Positions 18,386 to 28,034 of a stretch of 64,000 nucleotides of DNA are shown here, piece after piece; position 1 is the first letter of the stretch; each line of letters starts with the position of its first letter. The notes below the pieces were generated by a model. The model saw only the letters and a program-made list of their open reading frames with translations. It ran no database searches and was not told where the DNA came from. A program made the translations under genes and the position numbers. Source of the DNA: Pseudomonas sp. BMS12 (GTDB taxonomy: Bacteria > Pseudomonadota > Gammaproteobacteria > Pseudomonadales > Pseudomonadaceae); assembly GCF_001592875.1 (NCBI RefSeq), contig NZ_LSOF01000030.1:1-64000 (forward strand), written 5' to 3'.

Positions 18386-19933
18386 ATGCGACTATTCAAA
18401 CAACTCACGCTGGTTGCTGCCGCGCTTGTGGCAACGACCGCAGTAGCGGCGGATAAACCCAATATTCTGGTGATCTGGGGCGACGACATCGGCACCTGGA
18501 ATATCAGCCACAACAACCGCGGCATGATGGGCTACGAGACGCCCAATATCGACCGTATCGCCAACGAAGGGCTGTCCTTCACCGATTACTACGGCCAGCA
18601 GAGCTGCACCGCCGGCCGCGCGGCCTTCATTGGCGGCAATGTGCCGGTGCGCACCGGCATGACCAAGGTCGGCCTGCCGGGCGCCAAGGAGGGCTGGCAG
18701 AAGACCGATGTGACCATGGCTACCGTGCTCAAGAGCCAGGGCTACGCCACCGGTCAGTTCGGCAAGAACCACCAGGGTGACCGCGACGAGCACCTGCCGA
18801 CTCAGCATGGTTTCGACGAGTTTCTCGGCAACCTCTACCACCTCAATGCCGAGGAGGAGCCGGAGAATCGCGACTATCCAGGGGACATGAAACTGCCCAA
18901 CGGCAAGACCTTCCGCGAGCAGTTCGGCCCGCGCGGGGTGCTGCATGCCACCGCCGACGGCAAGATCGAGGACACCGGCCCGCTGACCAAGAAGCGCATG
19001 GAGACCATCGACGAGGAAACCGTTGCCGCAGCCATCAACTTCATCAAGAAGCAGAAAGAAGCGGACAAGCCGTTCTTCGTCTGGTGGAACGCCACCCGCA
19101 TGCACTTCCGCACTCATGTGAAGGAAGCCAACAAGGGCATTTCCGGCCCCAGCGGCGACGAGTACCACGATGGCATGGTCGAGCACGACCGGATGGTCGG
19201 CGAACTGCTCAAGACCCTGGATGATCTCGGTATCGCCGAAAACACCGTGGTGATGTACTCGACCGACAATGGTCCGCACTACAACACCTGGCCGGATGCT
19301 GCCACCACCCCGTTCCGCAGCGAGAAGAACTCCAACTGGGAAGGCGCCTACCGGGTGCCGGCTTTCATTCGTTGGCCCGGCAAGTTCCCGGCAGGCAAGA
19401 CCCTCAATGGCATCGTCAGCCACGAGGACTGGCTGCCGACCTTCGCCAGTATTGCCGGCGCTCCGGACATCAAGGACAAGCTGCTCAAGGGTGTGGAGTT
19501 GAACGGGCGCAAGTACCGCAACTACATCGACGGCTACGACCAGACAGCCTACCTGGAAGGCAAGGGTGAGGATCCGCGCAAGGAGTTCTGGTACGTCAAT
19601 GACGATGGCCAGGTAGTGGCCGCGCGTTACAACGACTGGAAGGTGGTGTTCCTGGAAAACCGTGGTCAGGCGTTTGAGGTGTGGCGCGAGCCCTTCACCG
19701 AGCTGCGTGTGCCGTTGTTGTTCAACCTGCGCCGCGACCCGTTCGAGAAGGCGCAGCACAATGCCAACACCTACAACGACTGGTTCCTGGATCATGCCTT
19801 CATCATCGTACCGATCCAGGGGCTGGCGGCGCATTTCCTGCAGACCATGAAGGACTATCCGCCCAGCCAGACGCCAGGCTCCTTCAACCTCACCAAGATC
19901 GAAGAGCAGTTGAAGGCAGGTACGGGTAACTGA
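18386..19933 (+). CDS. Periplasmic arylsulfatase (type I, formylglycine-dependent)
   Basis: The 515-residue enzyme has a signal peptide (residues 1-22, ending AVAAD). Metal-binding residues are in IWGDDIG (Asp33-Asp34), and the sulfatase core motif is CTAGR with Cys74 as the residue converted to formylglycine. It should release sulfate from organic sulfate esters in the periplasm. Conversion of the Cys needs a formylglycine-generating enzyme or anSME, and neither is encoded in this window. GGGAG precedes the ATG, and a terminator follows at 19948. Confidence 0.9.
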   Translation: MRLFKQLTLVAAALVATTAVAADKPNILVIWGDDIGTWNISHNNRGMMGYETPNIDRIANEGLSFTDYYGQQSCTAGRAAFIGGNVPVRTGMTKVGLPGAKEGWQKTDVTMATVLKSQGYATGQFGKNHQGDRDEHLPTQHGFDEFLGNLYHLNAEEEPENRDYPGDMKLPNGKTFREQFGPRGVLHATADGKIEDTGPLTKKRMETIDEETVAAAINFIKKQKEADKPFFVWWNATRMHFRTHVKEANKGISGPSGDEYHDGMVEHDRMVGELLKTLDDLGIAENTVVMYSTDNGPHYNTWPDAATTPFRSEKNSNWEGAYRVPAFIRWPGKFPAGKTLNGIVSHEDWLPTFASIAGAPDIKDKLLKGVELNGRKYRNYIDGYDQTAYLEGKGEDPRKEFWYVNDDGQVVAARYNDWKVVFLENRGQAFEVWREPFTELRVPLLFNLRRDPFEKAQHNANTYNDWFLDHAFIIVPIQGLAAHFLQTMKDYPPSQTPGSFNLTKIEEQLKAGTGN

Positions 19934-19947
19934 CCTGCATGTAATGG

Positions 19948-19985
19948 CGCCAGCAGGGCCGGGCAATCCACCTGCTGGCGTTTTC
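19948..19985 (+). terminator. Rho-independent terminator after the arylsulfatase gene
   Basis: A perfect 10-base stem (CGCCAGCAGG at 19948 pairing with CCTGCTGGCG at 19971-19980) is followed by TTTT. Confidence 0.8.
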
Positions 19986-20065
19986 ATTTCCCCTGTCATT
20001 GGCTGAGAGCCCGCTTTTAACGACGCATGGGCGTCGCGCAGCAGACCTTGAACAGGTTCTGAGCG

Positions 20066-20980
20066 CTATTGCGTTGCGGCAGGCGCCAGCTGCTCCTTGC
20101 AGTACTCGACGAACAGCTGCGCCGGCTTGGTCAGCTGGGCGCGCTTCAGCCAGCCGGCGACCAGGGCGGAGCCGGTGACTTCTTCGGTAATGTCCACGCA
20201 TACCACCTGCTTGCCGTCGTAGGTGTACTGCGAGTGCGGGCGGGTGACCAGCACCGAGAAGCCGAAGCCCTGGCCGACCATGCCGCGTACCATTTCGATG
20301 GAGGGCGAGCCGAAGACGATGTTGGGCGTCAGGCCCAGCTCCTCGAACAGGCTGACGAAGTAGGTGCGACTGGGTTGCACGTCGAGCAGGATCATCGGTT
20401 CCAGCGCCAGGTCGCGCAGCGATACCTGGGCCTGGTTGGCGAAGCGATGATCTGCCGGCAGCAGGGCGTAGGGCGGTTGCGCCGGCATCAGCGGCTCGGT
20501 CTCTATGGTGCCGTCGAGGTCGTGTTCGTAGAAGATCGCCAGGTCGAAGCGTCCACCGGTCAGGCCTTGCACCAGCTCCTGTTGCTCGCCGTCGTGCAGG
20601 CGGATTTCCACGCCCGGGTAGCGCTCGCGGAAACCGGCGATCAGGCGTGGCAGGTACAGCGGTGCGACGGTCTCGAAGCAGCCGATGTCGATCTGCCCGG
20701 CCACCACATCGTTGTCGGCCAGGGCGTTCTGCTCGAACTCCTTGGCCATGCGCAGCAGCTCCTGGGCCTTGCGGTAGAAGCGTGCGCCACTGGGCGTGAG
20801 CGATACCCCCTGGGCATGGTGACGGATGAACAGCTGCACGCCGAAGCTCTCTTCCAGGCCCTTGATCGCCGTGGAAATCGACGGCTGGGCGATGTACAGC
20901 TTGCGCGACGCCTCGGCGACGCTGCCGCATTCCACTGTGGTGACGAAGTACTTGAGCTGGCGCAGGGTGTAGGAAGCCAC
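20066..20980 (-). CDS. LysR-family regulator of the adjacent amine-catabolism genes (inferred)
   Basis: A 304-residue LysR protein with an N-terminal helix-turn-helix (SVAEASRKLYIAQPSISTAI) and an effector domain. The GTG at 20980 gives the usual start ASYTLRQLKYF and has GAGG seven bases upstream; ATG 21010 is an alternative. It diverges from the aldehyde dehydrogenase / permease / transaminase genes, which it probably regulates together with the TauABC-like importer downstream. Confidence 0.88.
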   Translation of the reverse strand: MASYTLRQLKYFVTTVECGSVAEASRKLYIAQPSISTAIKGLEESFGVQLFIRHHAQGVSLTPSGARFYRKAQELLRMAKEFEQNALADNDVVAGQIDIGCFETVAPLYLPRLIAGFRERYPGVEIRLHDGEQQELVQGLTGGRFDLAIFYEHDLDGTIETEPLMPAQPPYALLPADHRFANQAQVSLRDLALEPMILLDVQPSRTYFVSLFEELGLTPNIVFGSPSIEMVRGMVGQGFGFSVLVTRPHSQYTYDGKQVVCVDITEEVTGSALVAGWLKRAQLTKPAQLFVEYCKEQLAPAATQ

Positions 20981-21386
20981 GACAAACCTCGGTCGATCTT
21001 GTTGTGCCATCCACCTTAACCCGTTCGGGCTGTGGCGGCTGGGCTGGCGAGTGAGCAATTTGCTGGCCAGCGACGATATTTTTCCTGTGACGCGCCATCC
21101 GTAGCGGCGCCGCCCGGTGCGCGCTTGTCGCCTGCGCCCCGTTCTGGGGCGTCAGTAGTCCCGTGCCGCGTCGCTGGCGTGGTGGCCGTTTCGCCGGCAA
21201 GTGCCGCCGGCGGCGCAATGGCCCGAGTAATGCGCTGCGCTTGCACAACAATCCGGCAGGCGGCACCGGGGTGGTGCGCTACAAGCCAGCTTTTTCGTAT
21301 GTCCCGATGACATTTTTAATATTTTTCCTATGCAGCCGCTTCGGCCACCATCGACTCGCAACAGCAATTCAACCGCGAGAAAGGGG

Positions 21387-22886
21387 ATGGTGGTGTACGA
21401 ACTCAGCGACTGGCAAAAGCGTGCCGCCGAACAGCGCTTCATCGATCGCGCAATCATCAATGGTCGTCCGGTAGCAGCCGCGTCGGGGGCCACCTTCGCC
21501 TCGCGCAATCCCGCCACCGGCGAGCTGCTGGCCAATGTCAGCGCCTGCGGCGCCGCCGAGGTCGACCTGGCCGTGCGCGCCGCCCGTGAATCCTTCGAGG
21601 CCGGCAGCTGGTCGCAGTGCGCGCCGAGCGAGCGCAAGGCCGTGCTGCTCAAGCTGGCCGAGCTGATCCTGGCCAATCGCGACGAGCTGGCGCTGCTCGA
21701 CTCGCTGAACATGGGCAAGCCGGTGATGGATGCCTGGAACATCGACGTACCGGGCGCCGCCGGCGTGTTCCGCTGGTACGCCGAAAGCCTCGACAAACTG
21801 TATGACGAAGTGGCGCCGAGCGCGCCCAACGTGCTGGCCACCATCACCCGCGAGGCGCTGGGCGTGGTCGCCGCGGTGGTGCCGTGGAACTTCCCGCTGG
21901 ACATGGCCGCCTGGAAACTGGCCCCGGCCCTGGCCGCCGGCAACTCGGTGGTGCTCAAGCCGGCCGAACAGTCGCCGTTTTCCGCCTTGCGCCTGGCCGA
22001 GCTGGCCCTTGAGGCAGGCATCCCGGCGGGAGTATTCAACGTGGTGCCGGGCCTGGGCGAAGACGCCGGCAAGGCCCTTGGCCTGCATATGGATGTCGAC
22101 TGCCTGGCCTTTACCGGCTCCACCGAGGTGGGCAAGTACTTCATGGCCTACGCCGCGCAGTCCAACCTCAAGCAGGTCTGGCTGGAGTGCGGCGGCAAGA
22201 GCGCCAACCTGGTGTTCGCCGACTGCCAGGATCTCGACCTGGCGGCGGAGAAGGCGGCGTTCGGCATCTTCTTCAACCAGGGCGAGGTGTGCTCGGCCAA
22301 CTCGCGTCTGCTGGTGCAGCGCGAGATTCATGACCAATTCGTCGAGCGCCTGATCGCCAAGGCCCAGGCCTGGCTGCCGGGCGACCCGCTGAACCCGGCC
22401 AACGCTGCCGGCGCCATCGTCGACGAGCGTCAGGCGGCGCGGGTCATGGAGTTCATTCGCGGTGCCCAGGCCGAGGGCGCGACCCTGGCCTGCGGCGGTC
22501 GCCAGCTGAGCTTCAACGGCTCCAGCAACTTCATCGAGCCGACCATCTTCACCGGCGTGCGGCCCGACATGCGCCTGGCCCGCGACGAAGTGTTCGGCCC
22601 GGTGCTGGCGGTGCTGCCCTTCGACAGCGAGGACGAGGCGGTGCGCCTGGCCAACGACAGCATCTACGGCCTGGCCGCCTCGGTGTGGAGCGACGACCTC
22701 AACCGTGCCCATCGCGTGGCGCGCCGACTCAAGGCCGGCACCGTGTCGGTCAACACCGTCGACGCGCTGGATGTCAGCGTGCCCTTCGGCGGCGGCAAGC
22801 AGTCCGGCTTCGGCCGCGACCTGTCGCTGCACTCCTTCGACAAGTACACCCAACTGAAGACCACCTGGTTCCAGCTGCGTCCCTGA
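21387..22886 (+). CDS. Aldehyde dehydrogenase (PuuC/betaine-aldehyde type)
   Basis: A 499-residue NAD(P)-dependent dehydrogenase. PWNFPLDMAAWK is the coenzyme-binding stretch, FTGSTEVG the Rossmann turn, the catalytic Glu is in LECGGKS near residue 268, and the catalytic Cys is in NQGEVCSANS near residue 302. It oxidises an amino- or simple aldehyde to the acid. The start is ambiguous among ATG 21387 and GTGs at 21390 and 21393 behind AAAGGGG. With the transaminase at 24440 it forms an amine to aldehyde to acid pathway. Confidence 0.88.
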   Translation: MVVYELSDWQKRAAEQRFIDRAIINGRPVAAASGATFASRNPATGELLANVSACGAAEVDLAVRAARESFEAGSWSQCAPSERKAVLLKLAELILANRDELALLDSLNMGKPVMDAWNIDVPGAAGVFRWYAESLDKLYDEVAPSAPNVLATITREALGVVAAVVPWNFPLDMAAWKLAPALAAGNSVVLKPAEQSPFSALRLAELALEAGIPAGVFNVVPGLGEDAGKALGLHMDVDCLAFTGSTEVGKYFMAYAAQSNLKQVWLECGGKSANLVFADCQDLDLAAEKAAFGIFFNQGEVCSANSRLLVQREIHDQFVERLIAKAQAWLPGDPLNPANAAGAIVDERQAARVMEFIRGAQAEGATLACGGRQLSFNGSSNFIEPTIFTGVRPDMRLARDEVFGPVLAVLPFDSEDEAVRLANDSIYGLAASVWSDDLNRAHRVARRLKAGTVSVNTVDALDVSVPFGGGKQSGFGRDLSLHSFDKYTQLKTTWFQLRP

Positions 22887-22953
22887 CCGAGCGCCGCCGT
22901 CCGCGTGCTTTGTTCACTCCATGCACAACAACAAGATCGCAGGAGAACTCCAC

Positions 22954-24378
22954 ATGATTGACCCCGATATCACCCTGGGCTCGTTGCCTGCCGGCCAGGG
23001 TGCTGCCACCGGCAAGCTGAGCAAGACCCTGGGCCTGGGCGCATTGCTGTCGGTTTCCATCGGCCTGGTCGTTTCGCAAGGCGTGATGGTGCTGATGCTG
23101 CAAGGCGCCGGCATTGCCGGTCCGGCATTCCTGCTGCCACTGGGCCTGGCGTTCCTGCTGGCGCTGACCTATGCGTTCTCCTTCTCCGAGCTGTCGCTGA
23201 TGATTCCGCGGGCCGGCAGCCTGAGCAGCTACACCGAAGTGGCCCTGGGGCATTTCGCGGCCATCGTCTCGACCTTCTCCGGCTACGTGGTGGTGGCGAT
23301 GTTCGCCCTGTCGGCTGAACTGCTGCTGCTCGACCAGATCATCAGCGAGGTCTATCCCGGGGTGTTTCCGCACATGAGCGTGGCTTTCGGCGTGCTGCTG
23401 GTGTTCACCCTGCTCAACCTGCTCGGCATCGATATCTTCGCCCGCCTGCAGACCGCCCTGGCCACGGTGATGGTCATCGTCCTGCTGGCCCTGGGCCTGT
23501 CGGCCATTACGGGCAGCGGTAGCGAGCCGGCCCTGAGCAGTGGTCTGCCGCAGGTCTGGAACCCGATGGGCGCCAGCGTGCTGACTCTGGTGGCGCTGGC
23601 CATCTGGGGCTTCGTCGGCGCCGAGTTCGTCTGCCCGCTGGTCGAGGAGTCGCGTCGTCCCGAGCGCAACATTCCCTGGGCGATGATCCTGGGCATCTCG
23701 ATGATCTTCGTCACCATCGCCCTGTACGCCATCGGCGCCCTCTACTACGTGCCGCAGGAAGAACTGGCCAGCGCCGCGCTGCCGCACTACCTGTATGCCA
23801 CCGCGCTGTTCGGCGAAACCGGCAGGCATGTGCTGGTGATCGCCGCGCTCACTGCCACCTGCAGCACCCTCAACACCTCGCTGGCGGCCATTCCGCGCAT
23901 GCTCTACGGCATGGCCAAGAACGGTCAGGCCTTCCCCCAGTTCCAATGGCTCAGCCGTGGCTTCAACACTCCGTGGGTGGCCGTGCTGTTCGTCGCCGCC
24001 ATCACCGGCCTGCCGATCCTGTTCATGGGCGATGACCCGGGCACCGTCAACATGCTGCTGATCGCCGCAGCGATTGCCTGGCTGCTGGCCTACATCGTCT
24101 GCCATCTGGATGTGATCGCCCTGCGTCGCCGCTATCCGGATCTGCCGCGCCCGTTCCGCACGCCGTTCTATCCGTTGCCACAACTGTTCGGCATCGGCGG
24201 CATGCTGGTGTCCATCTACTACGCCTCGCCGACTCCGGAAATGACCGAGGCGATCTTCACCAGCGCGGGCGTCGTACTGGGCCTGGTGTCGCTGATCGCG
24301 GTGCTGTGGATCAAGCTGGTGATGCGCAAGCCGCTGTTCACCCCGGAACCGCTCGAAAACGTATTGAACCGTCAATGA
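22954..24378 (+). CDS. APC-superfamily amino acid/amine permease
   Basis: A 474-residue integral membrane protein with about twelve helices and the N-terminal LGLGALLSVSIGLVVSQGVM pattern of amino-acid/polyamine transporters. It should import an amino acid or amine by cation symport. AGGAG precedes the ATG at 22954. It lies between the aldehyde dehydrogenase and transaminase genes in one direction, so the transported molecule is probably the transaminase substrate. Confidence 0.85.
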   Translation: MIDPDITLGSLPAGQGAATGKLSKTLGLGALLSVSIGLVVSQGVMVLMLQGAGIAGPAFLLPLGLAFLLALTYAFSFSELSLMIPRAGSLSSYTEVALGHFAAIVSTFSGYVVVAMFALSAELLLLDQIISEVYPGVFPHMSVAFGVLLVFTLLNLLGIDIFARLQTALATVMVIVLLALGLSAITGSGSEPALSSGLPQVWNPMGASVLTLVALAIWGFVGAEFVCPLVEESRRPERNIPWAMILGISMIFVTIALYAIGALYYVPQEELASAALPHYLYATALFGETGRHVLVIAALTATCSTLNTSLAAIPRMLYGMAKNGQAFPQFQWLSRGFNTPWVAVLFVAAITGLPILFMGDDPGTVNMLLIAAAIAWLLAYIVCHLDVIALRRRYPDLPRPFRTPFYPLPQLFGIGGMLVSIYYASPTPEMTEAIFTSAGVVLGLVSLIAVLWIKLVMRKPLFTPEPLENVLNRQ

Positions 24379-24384
24379 AATCCC

Positions 24385-24404
24385 GCCGGGGCTCGCGCCC
24401 CGGC
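24385..24404 (+). terminator. Intra-operon hairpin
   Basis: A perfect 7-base GC stem (GCCGGGG / CCCCGGC) with a 6-base loop lies between the permease and transaminase genes. No T tract follows; it may attenuate or protect the transcript. Confidence 0.4.
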
Positions 24405-24439
24405 CATTTGCTCACAGCTAAACAGGCGAGGCCGCTGTC

Positions 24440-25822
24440 ATGACTCTCCCCAACAATTCCGCTCGTTCCACCCGCGAATACCAGGCTCTGGACGCAGCCC
24501 ACCACATCCACGCCTTCCTCGACCAGAAGGCGCTCAACGAGAAGGGCGCCCTGGTGATCGCCAAGGGCCAGGGCCTGAACCTGTGGGACACCGAGGGCAA
24601 GCGTTACCTGGACGGCATGTCCGGCCTGTGGTGCACCGCCCTCGGCTACGGTCGCGCCGACCTCAACGCCGCCGCCAGCCGTCAGTTGGAAGAGCTGCCC
24701 TATTACAACCTGTTCTTCCACACCACCCACCCGCGGGTGATCGAGCTGTCTGAACTGCTGTTCAGCCTGCTGCCGGACCACTACAGCCACGCCATCTACA
24801 CCAACTCCGGCTCCGAGGCCAACGAGGTGCTGATCCGCAGCGTGCGCCGCTACTGGCAGGTGGTCGGCAAGCCGCAGAAGAAGATCATGATCGGGCGCTG
24901 GAACGGCTACCACGGCTCCACCCTGGGCAGCACCGCGCTCGGCGGCATGGGCTTCATGCACGAGATGGGCGGCATGCTGCCGGACTTCGCCCATATCGGT
25001 GAGCCCTACTACTTCGCCGAAGGCGGCGACCTGAGCGAAGAGGCCTTCGGCCTCAAGGCCGCCCGTGAGCTGGAAGACAAGATTCTCGAACTGGGCGCCG
25101 AGAACGTCGCCGCCTTCGTCGCCGAGCCGTTCCAGGGCGCTGGTGGCATGATCTTCCCGCCGGCCAGCTACTGGGCCGAAGTGCAGCGCATCTGCCGCCA
25201 GTACGACGTGCTGCTGTGCGCCGACGAAGTGATCGGTGGCTTCGGCCGCACCGGCGAGTGGTTCGCCCACCAGCACTTCGGTTTCCAGCCGGACACCCTG
25301 ACCATCGCCAAGGGCCTGACCAGTGGCTACATCCCCATGGGCGGCCTGGTGCTGGGCAAGCGCATCGCCGACGCGCTGGTGCAGGAAGGCGGCGTGTTCG
25401 CCCACGGCCTGACCTATGCCGGCCACCCGGTCGCCGCCGCCGTGGCCATCGCCAACCTCACCGCGCTGCGCGACGAGGGCATCGTCACCCAGGTGAAGAA
25501 CGATACCGGTCCGTACCTGCAGCAGCTGCTGCGCGAGACCTTCCAGGATCACCCGCTGATCGGTGACGTGCAGGGCGCCGGCCTGGTCGCCGCGCTGCAG
25601 TTCGCCGAGGACAAGGTCAGCCGCAAGCGCTTCGCCAACGAGAACGACATCGCCTGGCACTGCCGCACCGTGGGCTTCGACGAGGGCCTGATCATCCGCT
25701 CCACCCTGGGCCGCATGATCATGGCGCCGGCGCTGGTGGCCACCCGTGCCGAGCTGGAGGAGCTGGTGGACAAGACCCGCCGCGCCGTGGACCGCACCGG
25801 CCGCGACCTGAACCTGATGTAA
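24440..25822 (+). CDS. Class III omega-aminotransferase (SpuC-like)
   Basis: A 460-residue PLP enzyme. Asp262 in LLCADEVIGGFGR contacts the PLP ring, and Lys291 in TIAKGLTSGYIPMG forms the Schiff base; TNSGSEANE at residues 121-129 is the phosphate-binding loop. The sequence is close to putrescine/omega-amine:pyruvate transaminases of Pseudomonas, and also to taurine- and hypotaurine-type enzymes. It should move the amino group of a terminal amine to pyruvate, giving the aldehyde used by the dehydrogenase upstream. Confidence 0.88.
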   Translation: MTLPNNSARSTREYQALDAAHHIHAFLDQKALNEKGALVIAKGQGLNLWDTEGKRYLDGMSGLWCTALGYGRADLNAAASRQLEELPYYNLFFHTTHPRVIELSELLFSLLPDHYSHAIYTNSGSEANEVLIRSVRRYWQVVGKPQKKIMIGRWNGYHGSTLGSTALGGMGFMHEMGGMLPDFAHIGEPYYFAEGGDLSEEAFGLKAARELEDKILELGAENVAAFVAEPFQGAGGMIFPPASYWAEVQRICRQYDVLLCADEVIGGFGRTGEWFAHQHFGFQPDTLTIAKGLTSGYIPMGGLVLGKRIADALVQEGGVFAHGLTYAGHPVAAAVAIANLTALRDEGIVTQVKNDTGPYLQQLLRETFQDHPLIGDVQGAGLVAALQFAEDKVSRKRFANENDIAWHCRTVGFDEGLIIRSTLGRMIMAPALVATRAELEELVDKTRRAVDRTGRDLNLM

Positions 25823-25831
25823 GCCACGACC

Positions 25832-25853
25832 GCCCTCCCGTGACCGGGAGGGC
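25832..25853 (+). terminator. Strong hairpin after the transaminase gene
   Basis: A perfect 9-base stem (GCCCTCCCG / CGGGAGGGC) with a 4-base loop starts 10 bases after the transaminase stop. It separates the enzymes from the importer genes, which probably have their own promoter. Confidence 0.6.
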
Positions 25854-25992
25854 ATCTAGCCAGGCCCCGCAGAGGGTCGCACGACAAGATGCGCCGCTGC
25901 TCGCAGCGGTGTGCAGGAGTTGCTTGGGCCGGATTCGGCCGTACTGCCCCGAGATTTCAATAACTACAGCCAACAGGCTAAGGGAGTGCTCC

Positions 25993-26982
25993 ATGAACAA
26001 GACCTTGCGTCAACGCATCGCCCGCTCTTTCGCATGTACCGCTCTGGCCGCCGGCATGGCCGCCACGGCCCAGGCCGGCACGCTGTCCATCGGTCACACC
26101 ACCTGGGTCGGCTACGGCACCCTGTACCTGGCCCGCGACCTGGGCTACTTCAAGGAACAGGGCCTGGATGTCGACTTCAGCGTGATCGAGGAATCGGCCA
26201 TGTACATGGCCGCCCAGGCCTCGGGCAAGCTGTCCGGCTCGGCCTCGACCATCGACGAAATCCTCAAGTACCGCTCCAAGGACTTCTGCTTCAAGGCCGT
26301 GGCTGCGCTGGACGAGTCCCATGGCGGTGACGGTGTGCTGGTCGGCAACGACGTGACCAGCCTGGAGCAGCTCAAGGGCCAGTCGGTGGCGGTCAACGAG
26401 GGCTCGGTGTCGCAGTTCTGGCTGAGCTACCTGCTCAAGCAAAAGGGTATGAGCATGAGCGACCTCGACGTGCAGAACATGACCGCCGACGACGCGGCCA
26501 CCGCCTTCATCGCCGGGCGCATTCCGGCGGCCGTGACCTGGGAACCGCACCTGTCGATGGTGCGCCAGAAGGGCCAGGGCAAGGTGCTGATCGACTCCAG
26601 CGAAACCCCCGGCGTGATCGTCGACGTGGTGGCGCTGAGCTGCGACGTGATCGAGCAGCAGCCGGAAGATGTGAAGGCGCTGGTCAGCGGCCTGTACAAG
26701 GCCGTGCAGTACACCAAGGAGCATCCGCAGGAAGCCTACGCCCTCATGGCCAAGGGTGTTGGCGGTTACCTCTCCGACCCCAAGGACCTGGCCGAGGCGG
26801 CGCAGGGCGTGAAGTTCTACGACCAGGCCATGAGCGAGAAGCTGCTCGGTACCGCCGGCAAGCAGGGTGATATCGCCGAGATCATCAGCCTGGCCAACGA
26901 CACCTGGACCAGCCTGCAGGGCAAGACCTACGACGCCAAGTACGAAGACCTGGTGGATACCCGTTTCGTGACGCCCGAGTGA
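25993..26982 (+). CDS. TauA/SsuA-like ABC substrate-binding protein
   Basis: The 329-residue periplasmic protein has a signal peptide (residues 1-28, ending ATAQA) and the NMT1/ThiY fold: SIGHTTWVGYGTLYLARDLGYF, a helix-capping NEGSVSQFW segment near 137, and AVTWEPHLS near 180. Relatives bind taurine, alkanesulfonates, nitrate or pyrimidine precursors. The ATG is chosen for the signal peptide and the AAGGGAG site. The ligand is probably the amine, or sulfonate/sulfinate amine, handled by the enzymes upstream. Confidence 0.85.
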   Translation: MNKTLRQRIARSFACTALAAGMAATAQAGTLSIGHTTWVGYGTLYLARDLGYFKEQGLDVDFSVIEESAMYMAAQASGKLSGSASTIDEILKYRSKDFCFKAVAALDESHGGDGVLVGNDVTSLEQLKGQSVAVNEGSVSQFWLSYLLKQKGMSMSDLDVQNMTADDAATAFIAGRIPAAVTWEPHLSMVRQKGQGKVLIDSSETPGVIVDVVALSCDVIEQQPEDVKALVSGLYKAVQYTKEHPQEAYALMAKGVGGYLSDPKDLAEAAQGVKFYDQAMSEKLLGTAGKQGDIAEIISLANDTWTSLQGKTYDAKYEDLVDTRFVTPE

Positions 26983-27037
26983 TCGGCTACTGACTCTTCG
27001 GCCCGGCCCCCGGTTGTTAGGGAAGCACGGAGCAACC

Positions 27038-27120
27038 GTCATTCCGAATCGTCGGACCGCCGCGTAGGCGGGAATCCAGATGCTCCGTGGCACCTGGGCT
27101 CCCGCCTATGCGGGAGCGAC
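27038..27120. repeat. Diverged ATTCCCGC-type repeat pair
   Basis: GGCGGGAAT followed by a hairpin CTCCCGCCTATGCGGGAG resembles the 12-kb repeat family but with many changes. It lies between the binding-protein and permease genes. Confidence 0.55.
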
Positions 27121-27230
27121 GGTAAATGAGTTGTTCGGCGTTTGCCTGGTTCGAGAAGTCATGAAGTACCCGCGCCGCCGCACCCTTCGAGGTGTGCGGC
27201 GGATATTCCCGCTGTCGATGTGGAGGTCTC

Positions 27231-28034
27231 ATGGCCACGCAAAAATTCTGGCTGCAACGCTGCCTGACCCCGAAGGTCGAGCTGCCCGGCCGACTCATTC
27301 TGGGCGCCAGCACTCTCTGCTGGTTGTTGGTGATCGGCCTGTGGGCCGGCCTCTCCTACGGCGGCGTGGTGCCGTCGATGTTCCTGCCGACTCCCGGCGA
27401 CGTACTGAGCGCCGCCGTGCGCCTGGCCGGTGACGGCACCCTGGGCAAGCACGTGTGGGCCAGCATCGAGGTGGTGCTGATCGGTTTCATCGTCTCGTCG
27501 CTGATCGCCGTGCCGCTGGGCCTGCTGATGGGCAGCTTCCGCATCGTCCAGGCCTTCATCGAGCCGCTGGTCAACTTCATCCGCTACCTGCCGGTGACCT
27601 CCTTCGTGCCGCTGTTCATCCTGTGGATCGGCATCGGCCTGGAGCAGCGCGTGGCGGTGATCATCTTCGGCGTGTTCTTCCAGCAGCTGGTGATGATCGC
27701 CGACGTCTCCAAGGGCGTGTCCAAGGACCTGATCAACGCCAGCTACACCCTCGGCGCCAGCCGCCGCGACGTGATCTTGCACGTACTCGGCCCGGCCTCG
27801 CTGCCCGGCGTGCTGGATACCCTGCGCGTGACCATGGGCTGGGCCTGGACCTACCTGGTGGTGGCCGAGCTGGTCGCTGCATCGAGTGGCCTCGGTTACA
27901 TCAGCCTCAAGGCCATGCGCGGCTTCCAGGTCGACGTGATCTTCCTGGCCATCGCCATCATCGGCTTGCTCGGTCTGGTGACCGACCAGCTGTTCCGTCT
28001 GCTTCGACTGAGGATTGCCGCATGGGCGCAGTAG
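27231..28034 (+). CDS. TauC/SsuC-like ABC permease
   Basis: A 267-residue inner-membrane permease with six helices and the coupling-loop motif DVSKGVSKDLINASYTLGAS typical of the nitrate/sulfonate/taurine class. The ATG at 27231 follows GGAGG and gives the usual length. Its last codons overlap the ATPase gene, so the two are translationally coupled. It pairs with the binding protein at 25993. Confidence 0.9.
   Translation: MATQKFWLQRCLTPKVELPGRLILGASTLCWLLVIGLWAGLSYGGVVPSMFLPTPGDVLSAAVRLAGDGTLGKHVWASIEVVLIGFIVSSLIAVPLGLLMGSFRIVQAFIEPLVNFIRYLPVTSFVPLFILWIGIGLEQRVAVIIFGVFFQQLVMIADVSKGVSKDLINASYTLGASRRDVILHVLGPASLPGVLDTLRVTMGWAWTYLVVAELVAASSGLGYISLKAMRGFQVDVIFLAIAIIGLLGLVTDQLFRLLRLRIAAWAQ

Noticed and set aside
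21270-21290. Possible sigma-54 promoter ahead of the aldehyde dehydrogenase gene
   Set aside because: TGGTGCG-N6-AGCC keeps GG-GC spacing, but the -12 box lacks TTGC; the match is too weak to report as a feature.
22774-24375. Minus-strand open frame (533 codons) over the APC permease
   Set aside because: Antisense shadow of a clear membrane transporter; its composition is dominated by Gln, His and Arg.
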